Below are positions 1 to 8,455 of a DNA stretch of 17,671 nucleotides, one piece after another. Below the pieces are notes generated by a model. That model was not told the DNA's origin, did no database searches, and worked only from the letters and a program-made list of their open reading frames with translations. The position numbers and the translations under genes were made by a program. The DNA lies in NCBI GenBank assembly GCA_022709625.1, contig JAKLIL010000005.1, forward strand, positions 1 to 17,671, written 5' to 3'. The stretch comes from Verrucomicrobiota bacterium. Its GTDB lineage: Bacteria > Verrucomicrobiota > Kiritimatiellia > CAIQIC01 > Lenti-01. How positions within the stretch are numbered: the first letter of the stretch is position 1; every line of letters starts with the position of its first letter.

Positions 1-3000
1 CTCCGAGCAGAATCAGGTCGGTGCCGGGGATGGCTGCGGGCCAGGGGGACTCGTCTTCCAAGTCGTAGGTGGCCTCGATGACGTATTCGATGCCGCTGTC
101 CAGCGCCAGGAGGCGCCGATGGCGGAACAGGATGCCCGATTCGGTCACGTCGCCCATGGGGCGAAAATTCTGGTAGTCATCGGCGCGTCCCATGCCGAAG
201 CCATAACGGAGCAGGTTGGGGATTCCGGGCACATCGGGTGCGGCGAGGGGACCGCTGACGGCGGGATCGGCGAGTTCGGCCTCGGTGAATTCGGACCGCT
301 GCCAGGCCGTGAAACCGGTGGGCGGGGGAGCGAGGCCGTTGGCGACATGGATATCGTCGAGCCGCAGCTGGGCCCGACCGCCGCTGGTTCCCGACACCAG
401 GTAGTAGCGCCACAGCAACTGGACGTATTCGTGGCCGAGGGCGACGGCCGGCAGGGAAACCGGTCCGAGGTTCTGGGTGTGGCCCGCGACGGCGTTGCGC
501 ACGTACTCGACCGGTTGGCCGGCGCCGTCGAGGATGTCGGCGAAATCGTTGGTCAGGCCGACGCGGTATTGGAGGCGGATGGCGTAGATCCGCGCATTGG
601 TCAGGATGGTTCCGCCCAACCAGGCGACCGACGCGTTGGTGACGTTGCGCGTATCGAACGCCGCCAGCGCTCCGCCGAGGTCGCGGCCGCGGCCGGTGTT
701 GATGAAGGAGATGCCGTCATCCTCCATGCCGTTGAGGCGGGTGCGGGCCGTTGCCGCGTAGGGGAAAAGGGCGTCGTTCGGAGCCGAGGCGTCGGCGGCG
801 GGAATGTGGTAGGCAAACGCCAGGGGCGCATCGATCAGGGGATCGTTCTGATCGCTTTGCAGGAAGAGCATGTGCCCGGGGAAGGCGCCGGCGGGGTTGT
901 TCGAGGACCAGGCGGTGAAGGTGAAATCGCCGGTTTCGAGCGGATGGGCCTCGGGATAAACCAGCACGTAGAAGCTGGTGGCCACGGGCGGGTTGGTCCC
1001 GTCGTCGGCGGAGACGGTCACGGTGGTTCCGCCGCGCTGGAGGGGCGCGATGGAAAGCGTGGTCCCGGCGACCTCCACCGCGGCCACCGCGGCATCCGTC
1101 GCCACGGCGCCGAAGGTCAGGGGATCGTTTTCCGGATCGCTGAATACGTTCGTCAGGGACAAGGCCGCGGCATCGTCGCCCGCCAGAAGCGACCGATGTG
1201 CGATGGGGGCGGACACTTCGGGCGGCAGGTTGAGGGCGTCCAGGGGGAAGCCCTCGACCGTCCAATTGTCGAAGCGGTTGTTGCCGGCGTCTCCGCCTGC
1301 GCCTTGGGCGAATTCGATGCGGAAGCCGAAGTTGGGATTGTTGTCCGCGCCGGGGATTTCCGCGAAGTCGAACGGATACAGCGTCGGGATTTCGGCGACG
1401 GCCAGGGCGGCCAGCGGAACGTAATTGGTTCCGTCGAGGGTGTAGGACAGGATTTGGGTTCCCGCGCCGGAGCCGGAACGGCGGGTTTCGTAGCGGACGG
1501 TGACGTTCTCGAAGCCGGTGGTGGGCATGTCCACATCCATGACCGCGCCGATGGGATTGTTGAGGCGCAGGTGCGCGCCGGCATCGTCGCCGAACTGGGC
1601 GTTTTCACCCCAGAAGTCCTGGCCGGTGCCGGACGCGACCACGGAGACGGTGCCCGTGTCGATGGCGATGGCGGCGCCGGGAACAAGCGAAAAGGAAGGG
1701 TTCAACTGGGTGGCCGGGACGTTGAAGTTCCAGTAGTGGATCAGCGTGGCTGCCTCGAATACGGCTTCGAACCGGGCGGCATTGGTGAGAGTTACCTCGA
1801 TGGTTTTCTCGGTGCTGTAGACGGCGGGGGCGCCCGTGCCGGGCAGCGCGGCGATCTGGAGGTTGTCCACGTAGAAATCGGCCGCGGACCCGTCGCCGGC
1901 CGAGTAGTTCCAGGCCCGGAAGCGCGTTATGGCCTGATCGCTTGGGGCCAACAACGGGCCGGTCAGCGTCGTGGCGGACTGGCCGGAGGGGGCGATGGTG
2001 GCGGAATAGGTGGTGGCGGAAGTCAGCGTCAATTCGATCTGGATGGGATCGGTGGTGAAGGCGATGCCGCTGCCGCTGCCGTTGACCAGATAATGGGAAT
2101 CGCCGCCCGTAAAGGAAAACACCCACAAGTTGGAGCCCGTGGCATTTTGCAGTGCCACGCCGACGCTACGATTGTCCGCGATCGAGCCGTGATCCATCTG
2201 GACGGAAAAGATCTGGGCGATGGGGAGGGCGTTGCTGAAGGGACGAATCGCGGCCGCCGTCCGGCCGCTGTTGGCATAAAGTCCCCAGCCGGAACCCAGG
2301 AAAAATCCGCTTTCGGCCGAATCGCCGGAACGGGCGAGGGTCCAGGGGGCGAACCCGGTGCCCTTGTTGCTGCCGTTGGTCCAACTGGAGTAGTTGGCGG
2401 CCTGGTCGGCGGCGAGCGCGCCGCCGGAGACGTCTGTCTGGCGCCATTCTACGAAGCCGTAGCCCGGCCGGGCCTGGGCGGTGAGCGTGACGGGATAGTT
2501 GGTGAAATAAGAACCCGTCCAGGGATAGCCGGTGAATCCGGCCGTGCCGTCCTCGAGATCGATCGTGTTGACGCGGACGACGCCCTGCAGGGGATTGGCG
2601 TCCACGGTGAGATTCTGGCGGGCGCCGAGGCCGAAATAGTCATGCAGGTGGCCCCAGACCGCGGCGGTGCGCTGCTCGCCATAGGAGCGGATGCGGTTGC
2701 GCTCGTAGTTCCAATCCACGGGTTGGCGCCAGCGCGCGGCGTGTTCGGCCATCTCGGGATTGACCATGGCCAGCCACTGCGCCCAGCGGTTGGTCACGTG
2801 CGCCCGGCTGTAGGCGGTGTTGAGCTGGTCGCTGAAGCGGATCACGAACGAACGGCAGAATGAGCTGTTTTCCAGCAGGCGCCGGAACATCAGCGTGGCA
2901 TCGGGGTGGTTGGCGGTGGCGGTCTGGGTCGGCGACGCGGCATAAGCCAGGGTGTCGTGCTGGGCGAAATCCTCGTGTCCGGGCACATACGTGAACTCGG

Positions 3001-5779
3001 CCCCGAAGCCGAAATCCATGTCGTAGAGCATGTATCGCCAGCGGGCGTCGTGGCCGAAGGGCGCGCCGGCCGCCCGATTGGTCGCGACGGAGCGCCAAGC
3101 GCGGATATTGTTACCCGGCCAGTCGGTGTTGCCGCAAAAGATGTGGGCCTGGAACAGGTCGATGAAACTGTCCACGTCCATGCGGCCCTTGACGTACTCG
3201 TAGTTGGAGGAAGAGGCCACGCCCGAGTCCTCGAAATAGTCCCAGAGGTTGCGGTAGTCCCCGGCCAGGGCGATGTTGCCGCGGTCGTAGACGGGAATGT
3301 CGGGCGTCGGGCTGGTGCGATCGATCTCCACCTGCACGAATTCCTGCTCGCCGAGCCCGTAGTTGTACTCCATGTAGCCGTCGTCGTAGCGCTCGCGCAG
3401 GTCGTGGAGGCCCCAGTATTCGCCGTTGATGAACACGACGACGAGGCGGCCATGCTGGCGGTTGCAGGTCGCGTTGGCGGCCAGGGACTGCTGGAACAGG
3501 TCGCGGATGACGCCGTTGCCCCAGTCGTTGCCGCCGTTGCGCAGGATGAAGGTATCGAAGGCGGCCAGGGGCTTGTCGGGGAAGATCCGGTATTCGAACG
3601 TGGACGGCTCGCGCGCGTAAATCCGCAGGGCCTTGCGCGGGCGGCTGCGCGTGGTGTTGCCGTGCAGCCGGATGCCGATGCCGCCGCTGAAGGCCAGCGC
3701 GCCGCCGGGTTCGTAGAACTCGATCGTGCCCGGCCGTTCCCAGTCGTCGCCCGATTGAAAATAGTTTTGGAAGTAGCCGGCCACGTAGATGCCAAAGTAA
3801 TTGTCGAAGAGGTTGTCCGCGTCCGTGGCGATGGACACGACGGGCAGGCTGTAGCGGTTGGTGCCGGCGGCATCGACCAGGTAGGTCTGGGTCACGGCCC
3901 GGCTGTTCATGGCGCCCGCCTTGAACGCGCGGGCCCGAACCGTGTTGAGCTTGAAGACCTCGCCGGCGGGCGGTTCCCAGCCCTCGTAATAGTCGGGTCC
4001 GGTCGGCTGGAAGTTGGTGGGGATGTCCGCGATGCCGTTGGGCGTGCCCGCCTTGCTGCGCAGCGCCAGCGCGTTGGTGTAGATCGGCGAGCTGGCCGTG
4101 GGCTCGGAGCCATCGAGCGTATAGCGGATGACGGCTCCGGCTTCCGGCGTGGACAGTTCCAGGGTGATGTTGTTCGTATAAAAGCCGCCGGGCACGGAGA
4201 AAACGGGATTGGGCAGGATCGTTTCGTAGCCCGTGCCCGTGTTGCGGGCGCCGGGCGTCGGCGCCGCGAAGAATTTCCAGGGGCCCGTGCCGTCCGGCTG
4301 CCGGCCGACGGACACGTCCGCGGGGTAGACCTTGGGCGGGAGTTCGTCGATGCGGGTGCCGTCGGGCCGGGTCAGGATGATTTCCTCGCCGTCCGCGCTG
4401 ATGTTGAAACTGGTGTGCAGATGGTCGCCCTCCGGGCGGTTCTTGCTCGACGCCCACACCCGCAGAAACTGGCCGGCCTGGATGGTCGCGTTGCCGAAGG
4501 TCCATTTGAACGGTTCTGCGTAGTCGTCGGACAAGCCCCAGCCGGCGAGGGCGACCGGTTCCGTCCCGGCATTGTACAGTTCGACCCAGTCCGGCGTGTC
4601 GCCGTCCTCGTCCTGGGTGGTGTGGTTGGACGAGAGGGCTTCGTTGATGTAGACCGGGTTGGGCGGCACGGCCGGCGTGGCGACGCTGGCGGGATTGTCC
4701 GCCGCCGCCGCCACAGTGTACGCGATCAGGCTGCCGCCGCCGTTGTACTCGTAGACGCGAAAGTGGTAGGTGGTCTCGGGCGCCAGGCCCGCCACGGATA
4801 CGGATGAACCCGTTCCTGCAAAGACCGCGAAATTGCCCGTGCCCATTTCCGTTCCGGAGCCGAACGCCGCGTGGGCGGCGTAGGCCACGCCGTTTTCGGG
4901 CGCGCTGTCCACGGGACCGCCGGCGCGGGCAACCACGAGACGCCCGGAACCGTTGCCGGGGGCCCACGCCACGGTCAAGCCGCCGACCGACACGTTGGAA
5001 AACTGCAGCGCCGAAGCCTGCTCCGTCGGCGCCTCCGGCGGCGTGCCGGCCACGACGTAGGCGTAGTTGGCTCCCCCGTTGTTGTTCCAGCGGATGGCCT
5101 GAAGATCGGCGTCCGCATGGTTTGGCTCGGCCACCGTGGTGGTCAGCACGTAATACGAGCATGTCCAGCCGACCTCGCCGGACGCGTGCGCGATCGCCGC
5201 CGCCCAATTCGTGCCGCCGCCAGTGGCCGCGGCGAACGCCGAGGAGGCCCAGTCGTCAAGACTGTAGCGAACGACGATGGTTTCGCCCGGACTGGGCGCG
5301 GCCGAGGTCCCGATGGATACCGTCGCGTTGCTTCCGTCTACGACGTGCCCGACCGACAGGATCGAAATCGGCGCGTTCACGGTCTCCTGGACGATCATCC
5401 GGCCCGTCTCGTAATAGCCGGCGTTGTCCATGGCAAACGTGTAATAACGGCCCGGCGTGGCGTCCATCGAAGTGTTTTCGCCCCAGACGTAGGCTGTGAC
5501 GACGCTGGCGAGGGGTATGTATCCGGACCGGGTCCACTCGATGCCGTCGTCCCAATCGTCGGAAGCGAACTTGAAATCGTTGTCGGAGGAGGCGATCGCC
5601 TGCAAGGTCACGCGCCAGGCATTGAGATCCAGCGCCATCGCGTCGTAGCCCCAATCGTTCCAGCGACCCCGGAAGCCGCGGGGGTCCTGGGCCTCGGCCG
5701 CCAGAAGCCCGCAGAGCAACGCCAGACTCGCCCAGGCCGCTTTTGATTTCAGAGATGTAATTCCGTTCATGATCTTCAT
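1..5779 (-). CDS. Secreted CotH-kinase-fold multidomain protein with lamin-tail domain (3' end outside window)
   Basis: One uninterrupted reading frame of about 1,926 residues runs off the window, so the C-terminus is missing. I place the start at the ATG at 5779: an AGGAG lies 8-9 nt upstream, whereas the in-frame ATG at 5770 is too far away. Order (approximate residues): signal peptide 1-31 (hydrophobic AAWASLALLCGLLAAEA); carbohydrate-binding-like beta modules 32-245; fibronectin III-like 250-345; lamin-tail domain 373-485 (INEALSSN, DWVELYN); chitobiase C-terminal-like 521-633 (IRYTLDGSEPT); CotH kinase domain about 640-1045, with WGLHDLRERY and the metal-binding-type DMDFGFG (Asp920, Asp922); an InlB-like repeat interrupted by another module; a beta-sandwich starting HYWNFN; and a cadherin-like domain 1514-1607. 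Some CotH-family proteins phosphorylate proteins, but the substrate here is unknown. Its role is probably extracellular or at the cell surface. It is transcribed alone, away from the transporter operon. Confidence 0.93.
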   Translation of the reverse strand, partial: MKIMNGITSLKSKAAWASLALLCGLLAAEAQDPRGFRGRWNDWGYDAMALDLNAWRVTLQAIASSDNDFKFASDDWDDGIEWTRSGYIPLASVVTAYVWGENTSMDATPGRYYTFAMDNAGYYETGRMIVQETVNAPISILSVGHVVDGSNATVSIGTSAAPSPGETIVVRYSLDDWASSAFAAATGGGTNWAAAIAHASGEVGWTCSYYVLTTTVAEPNHADADLQAIRWNNNGGANYAYVVAGTPPEAPTEQASALQFSNVSVGGLTVAWAPGNGSGRLVVARAGGPVDSAPENGVAYAAHAAFGSGTEMGTGNFAVFAGTGSSVSVAGLAPETTYHFRVYEYNGGGSLIAYTVAAAADNPASVATPAVPPNPVYINEALSSNHTTQDEDGDTPDWVELYNAGTEPVALAGWGLSDDYAEPFKWTFGNATIQAGQFLRVWASSKNRPEGDHLHTSFNISADGEEIILTRPDGTRIDELPPKVYPADVSVGRQPDGTGPWKFFAAPTPGARNTGTGYETILPNPVFSVPGGFYTNNITLELSTPEAGAVIRYTLDGSEPTASSPIYTNALALRSKAGTPNGIADIPTNFQPTGPDYYEGWEPPAGEVFKLNTVRARAFKAGAMNSRAVTQTYLVDAAGTNRYSLPVVSIATDADNLFDNYFGIYVAGYFQNYFQSGDDWERPGTIEFYEPGGALAFSGGIGIRLHGNTTRSRPRKALRIYAREPSTFEYRIFPDKPLAAFDTFILRNGGNDWGNGVIRDLFQQSLAANATCNRQHGRLVVVFINGEYWGLHDLRERYDDGYMEYNYGLGEQEFVQVEIDRTSPTPDIPVYDRGNIALAGDYRNLWDYFEDSGVASSSNYEYVKGRMDVDSFIDLFQAHIFCGNTDWPGNNIRAWRSVATNRAAGAPFGHDARWRYMLYDMDFGFGAEFTYVPGHEDFAQHDTLAYAASPTQTATANHPDATLMFRRLLENSSFCRSFVIRFSDQLNTAYSRAHVTNRWAQWLAMVNPEMAEHAARWRQPVDWNYERNRIRSYGEQRTAAVWGHLHDYFGLGARQNLTVDANPLQGVVRVNTIDLEDGTAGFTGYPWTGSYFTNYPVTLTAQARPGYGFVEWRQTDVSGGALAADQAANYSSWTNGSNKGTGFAPWTLARSGDSAESGFFLGSGWGLYANSGRTAAAIRPFSNALPIAQIFSVQMDHGSIADNRSVGVALQNATGSNLWVFSFTGGDSHYLVNGSGSGIAFTTDPIQIELTLTSATTYSATIAPSGQSATTLTGPLLAPSDQAITRFRAWNYSAGDGSAADFYVDNLQIAALPGTGAPAVYSTEKTIEVTLTNAARFEAVFEAATLIHYWNFNVPATQLNPSFSLVPGAAIAIDTGTVSVVASGTGQDFWGENAQFGDDAGAHLRLNNPIGAVMDVDMPTTGFENVTVRYETRRSGSGAGTQILSYTLDGTNYVPLAALAVAEIPTLYPFDFAEIPGADNNPNFGFRIEFAQGAGGDAGNNRFDNWTVEGFPLDALNLPPEVSAPIAHRSLLAGDDAAALSLTNVFSDPENDPLTFGAVATDAAVAAVEVAGTTLSIAPLQRGGTTVTVSADDGTNPPVATSFYVLVYPEAHPLETGDFTFTAWSSNNPAGAFPGHMLFLQSDQNDPLIDAPLAFAYHIPAADASAPNDALFPYAATARTRLNGMEDDGISFINTGRGRDLGGALAAFDTRNVTNASVAWLGGTILTNARIYAIRLQYRVGLTNDFADILDGAGQPVEYVRNAVAGHTQNLGPVSLPAVALGHEYVQLLWRYYLVSGTSGGRAQLRLDDIHVANGLAPPPTGFTAWQRSEFTEAELADPAVSGPLAAPDVPGIPNLLRYGFGMGRADDYQNFRPMGDVTESGILFRHRRLLALDSGIEYVIEATYDLEDESPWPAAIPGTDLILLG

Positions 5780-5828
5780 TCTGGCGTCTCCTGCTTCCCT
5801 GTGGCCGTTGTCCGGCAAGCAAAATTCA

Positions 5829-5857
5829 ACGGTACCTCCAATCCGCCGCGGCGTCAA
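5829..5857 (-). promoter_or_regulatory. Candidate sigma-70-type promoter for the CotH-family gene
   Basis: On the minus strand, TTGACG (5857-5852) is separated by 17 nt from TACCGT (5834-5829). The -35 box matches the consensus well and the -10 box only partly. Transcription would begin near 5822, giving a leader of about 43 nt before the ATG at 5779. This is assigned by eye only. Confidence 0.35.
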
Positions 5858-6103
5858 GCGTTCGATGCGGTTTCAATTCCGCCGGAATTCGTTCCCGATT
5901 GGGTGCGGCTCCGGCGCTGGCAGGCAGGGCGCCGCGCCGTTCCTGTCCGGCGATTGCGCATGATCGCGGCCGGCGTCGCCATCGGCCCCGCATCGCACAT
6001 GCGGCCCATCCCGCCGCCCGGGGCTTGAGAAAAAAGAGAGGATTCGGCGAATTTTTGTATTGCCATGTAGAAACGCGGTTGCGGAAGATGGGCCCCAGCG
6101 AAT
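5858..6103. other. Divergent intergenic region, no gene seen
   Basis: This is the middle of the spacer between the minus-strand CotH gene and the plus-strand transport operon. It is GC-rich except for an A/T-rich patch at about 6026-6062, where a promoter for the operon would be expected. I could not find a convincing -35/-10 pair there. A 6-bp hairpin, CCGCAT-N5-ATGCGG, lies at 5988-6004. Open frames here have no plausible protein features. Confidence 0.5.
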
Positions 6104-6131
6104 CGCGGCCGGGCACAACGCCCGGTCCGCG
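6104..6131 (+). promoter_or_regulatory. Strong leader hairpin upstream of the symporter operon
   Basis: Eleven base pairs form between CGCGGCCGGGC (6104-6114) and its complement (6120-6131), with one bulged T at 6126 and the loop ACAAC. The 3' side ends about 10 nt before the AAAGGAGG ribosome binding site (6141-6148). The hairpin could therefore influence translation or mRNA stability of the operon. There is no T-tract, so it is not a typical intrinsic terminator. Confidence 0.45.
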
Positions 6132-6153
6132 GTCCGCGGCAAAGGAGGCGGCG

Positions 6154-6330
6154 ATGGTTCTGGGAATCGAAAGTCCGGCGGTTTGGCTGGCCTACGTGCT
6201 TAGCCTGGCCAGCGCGGCGCTGTGCGTGGTCTACGGGATCGCCAACTGGAACAAGGGCGAAGAACCCGTGAAGAAGGAAGACGTCGACTGGGCCAAGGAA
6301 GAAAAGGCCGAGGTCGAGGACGCCCTGTAA
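6154..6330 (+). CDS. Symporter small accessory protein (one transmembrane helix)
   Basis: This 58-residue protein has a single hydrophobic helix at about residues 9-29 (VWLAYVLSLASAALCVVYGIA). A short hydrophilic, strongly charged tail rich in Lys, Glu and Asp follows. The ATG at 6154 is preceded by a near-perfect AAAGGAGG at 6-nt spacing, which decides the start over longer in-frame options reaching back to 5899. Its stop is 13 nt before the sodium:solute symporter start, so the two are almost certainly co-transcribed. Small one-helix proteins of this kind are known to be encoded immediately upstream of one subgroup of SSS symporters, where they probably act as a subunit or stabiliser. The exact function of this one is inferred from position and form. 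Confidence 0.88.
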   Translation: MVLGIESPAVWLAYVLSLASAALCVVYGIANWNKGEEPVKKEDVDWAKEEKAEVEDAL

Positions 6331-6343
6331 GGAAGGAACGCAC

Positions 6344-8245
6344 ATGGACTTGATCAGCATCGTTCTCGTCATCCTCTATCTGATGTTGACGGGCTATCTG
6401 GGGTATCTCGGGTACCAGCGGACGAAGACGGCGGCGGACTACCTCGTGGCGGGCCGCAGCGCGAATCCGATCGTCATGGCGCTGTCCTACGGCGCGACGT
6501 TCATCAGCACCTCCGCGATCGTCGGCTTCGGCGGCACGGCGGCCAGCCTCGGCATGGGCGTGCTGTGGCTCACCGTCCTGAACATCTTCGTGGGCATTTT
6601 CATCGCCTTCGTGTTTCTGGGCAACCCCACGCGGCGCATGGGGCACCATCTGGACGCGCACACGTTCCCCGAACTGATCGCCAAGCGCTACGACAGCCGC
6701 CTGCTGCAGGTGCTGTGCGCGCTGATCATCTTCTGCTTCATGCCGCTCTACGCGATGGCGGTGATGGTCGGCGGCGCGGAATTCATGGCGCCGATCTTCC
6801 ACATCTCGTACGACGCGGCGCTGTACGTCTTCGCCTTGATCGTGGCCGCCTACGTCATCGCCGGCGGGCTCAAGGGCGTGATGCTGACCGACGCGATGCA
6901 GGGCGGCATCATGCTGGCGGGCATGGCGATCCTGCTGGTGGCGACCTACGGCCTGCTGGGCGGCGTGACCGAAGCCCATGCCGCGCTCGGCGCGCTCCGC
7001 GACCAGGTGCCGGGCTTCTTGAAGGCCATCGGCCACCAGGGCTGGACGGCGATGCCCAAGTTCGGCTTCGCGGAGGCGGGGCTCGCGCCGCCGGGCGGCG
7101 TGGCCTACCACATGTGGTGGATCCTGGTGAGCACCATCGTGATGGGCGTGGGCATCGGCGTGCTGGCCCAGCCGCAGTTGATCGTGCGCTTCATGACCGT
7201 CAAATCCAAGCAGTCGCTGAACCGCGCGGCGGCCGCCGGCGGCATCTTCATCCTGTTCATGACCGGCGTGGCCTTCACGGTCGGCGCGCTGTCCAACGTT
7301 TATTTCGCGCAGAAGGAGGCCATCGCCTGTCGGATCGTAGACGACGCGGCGCGGCTGGATCCGGGGCCGGACGGCAAGGGCAAGCTGGCGCTGGTGCCGG
7401 GGAATGCGCCCGAGGAAATCAAGGCGCGCGCCAAGCGGTTCGTGAGCTACCGCCTGCCCGGCGCGAGCGAAGAGGCGCCGCTGAGCTACGCGATGTGGAC
7501 GGACAAGACGGAAATCGAGCGCGGCGCGGGCGGCGCGCCCGACATGCTCCGGCCGCACCTGATCGCCGTGCTGCGCTCGGTGGGGCTGGGCACGACGCTG
7601 CAGGGCAACACCGACACGCTGATCCCCGCCTACGTGCGCAGCGCGCTGCCGCACTGGTTCGGGGTGCTCTTCATGCTGACCTTGCTGTCGGCCGCGATGA
7701 GCACGATGTCCAGCCAGTTCCACACCATGGGCACGGCGCTGGGCCGCGACGTGTTCGAGCAGTACGCGCGCCACGAACACGGCAGCAAGTCCATCCACGT
7801 CACGCGCTTCGCCATCGTGGCGGGCATCGTGGTGGCGCTGGTGCTGGGCAAATACGTGCGCGGGAACATCATCGCCCTGGCCACGGCCATCTTCATGGGC
7901 CTGTGCGCTTCGTCCTTCCTGCCCCTGTTCGTGTTCGGCCTCTTCTGGAAGCGCATGACCAAGCCGGCGGCGGTGGCGTCGCTGCTGGTCGGGTTCCTGA
8001 CCAGCGGGTTCTGGCTGCTGTTCGTGAACGGCAAGACCGCGGGTGGCATCGGTCTGTGCCAGGCCTGGTTCGGCAAGCCGAACCTGGTGCCGGCCACGTG
8101 GAGCCTCACCTGGACCGTGGTCGATCCGATCGTCGTGGCCTTGCCGCTGTCGATCCTGACGGCCGTGGTCGTGGCGCTGGCCACCAAGCCGATGCCCCGG
8201 GCCTACGTCGACTATGTTTTCGGCGGGCCCAAGCCGTCCCCGTAG
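6344..8245 (+). CDS. Sodium:solute symporter family protein (SSS)
   Basis: A 633-residue polytopic inner-membrane protein starting at the ATG at 6344, with GGAAGGA at 6331-6337. Hydrophobic helices span the whole length, beginning MDLISIVLVILYLMLTGYLG. The segment SYGATFISTSAIVGFGG fits the family's first sodium-site helix. LLSAAMSTMSSQFHTMG contains the Ser-Thr pair (Ser453, Thr454) equivalent to the sodium-ligand pair of the proline transporter PutP. It should couple Na+ entry to uptake of an organic solute. The substrate cannot be told from sequence; organic acids, amino acids or sugars are all possible. An unusually long hydrophilic loop (about residues 325-435) separates two helices and ends in GNTDTLIPAYVRSALPHWF. 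The preceding small gene is a likely partner. Confidence 0.95.
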   Translation: MDLISIVLVILYLMLTGYLGYLGYQRTKTAADYLVAGRSANPIVMALSYGATFISTSAIVGFGGTAASLGMGVLWLTVLNIFVGIFIAFVFLGNPTRRMGHHLDAHTFPELIAKRYDSRLLQVLCALIIFCFMPLYAMAVMVGGAEFMAPIFHISYDAALYVFALIVAAYVIAGGLKGVMLTDAMQGGIMLAGMAILLVATYGLLGGVTEAHAALGALRDQVPGFLKAIGHQGWTAMPKFGFAEAGLAPPGGVAYHMWWILVSTIVMGVGIGVLAQPQLIVRFMTVKSKQSLNRAAAAGGIFILFMTGVAFTVGALSNVYFAQKEAIACRIVDDAARLDPGPDGKGKLALVPGNAPEEIKARAKRFVSYRLPGASEEAPLSYAMWTDKTEIERGAGGAPDMLRPHLIAVLRSVGLGTTLQGNTDTLIPAYVRSALPHWFGVLFMLTLLSAAMSTMSSQFHTMGTALGRDVFEQYARHEHGSKSIHVTRFAIVAGIVVALVLGKYVRGNIIALATAIFMGLCASSFLPLFVFGLFWKRMTKPAAVASLLVGFLTSGFWLLFVNGKTAGGIGLCQAWFGKPNLVPATWSLTWTVVDPIVVALPLSILTAVVVALATKPMPRAYVDYVFGGPKPSP

Positions 8246-8260
8246 CGCCCCGTCCCGCGC

Positions 8261-8305
8261 CGGCCCCGCCGTTTTCCATGGCGTGGAAAACGGGCGGCGG
8301 GGCCG
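8261..8305 (+). terminator. Terminator-like hairpin after the symporter
   Basis: Fifteen nt after the stop codon, CGGCCCCGCCGTTTTCCA (8261-8278) pairs with a complementary arm (8284-8305) containing a 4-nt bulge, around a 5-nt loop. It is very stable but is followed by CTGGGACAGG rather than a run of T. It may act as a transcript-end stabiliser or a weak terminator. Confidence 0.5.
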
Positions 8306-8352
8306 CTGGGACAGGGGGGGCGATGCACGCGCCGGCGGAGGGGAAAAAATTG

Positions 8353-8455
8353 GGAGTCGGACGTGAGGGAGGCCAGTTCCTCATCTATCTGCCAAGTCCA
8401 CGCTCGGCAACTTGGCGGGCAGCTGGTCGCTCGATCTGCCCTTGCGTCCGACTCC
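8353..8455 (+). ncRNA. Candidate structured RNA (103-nt rod-shaped inverted repeat)
   Basis: The ends pair over 17 bp: GGAGTCGGACGTGAGGG (8353-8369) with 8439-8455, two of the pairs being G-U. Inside, 8371-8378 pairs with 8421-8428 (8 bp, two G-U), and 8388-8396 pairs with 8411-8419 (9 bp) around a 14-nt apical loop. The G-U pairs occur only if the plus strand is transcribed; on the minus strand they become A-C mismatches. It lies in a gene-free stretch about 260 nt upstream of the RNA-binding protein gene. It could be a small RNA, part of that gene's leader, or a miniature element with imperfect terminal inverted repeats (15 of 17 identical). It does not match any RNA family I recognise. Confidence 0.4.

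Noticed and set aside
119..4807. Long plus-strand open frames (119-2863 and 2906-4807) opposite the CotH-family gene
   Set aside because: Their translations are Gly/Ala/Val/Arg-rich with no domain, signal or ribosome binding site. They are mirror frames of a GC-rich gene that has clear homology on the minus strand.
5899..6153. N-terminal extension of the small symporter partner up to 5899
   Set aside because: The extension is Arg/Pro-rich, crosses the leader hairpin and has no ribosome binding site. The ATG at 6154 has an excellent one and gives the expected size.
8353..8455. Signal recognition particle RNA or 6S RNA
   Set aside because: The rod shape and length suggested SRP RNA, but the conserved apical GGAA loop and asymmetric internal loop sequence are absent. 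It is too short for 6S RNA.
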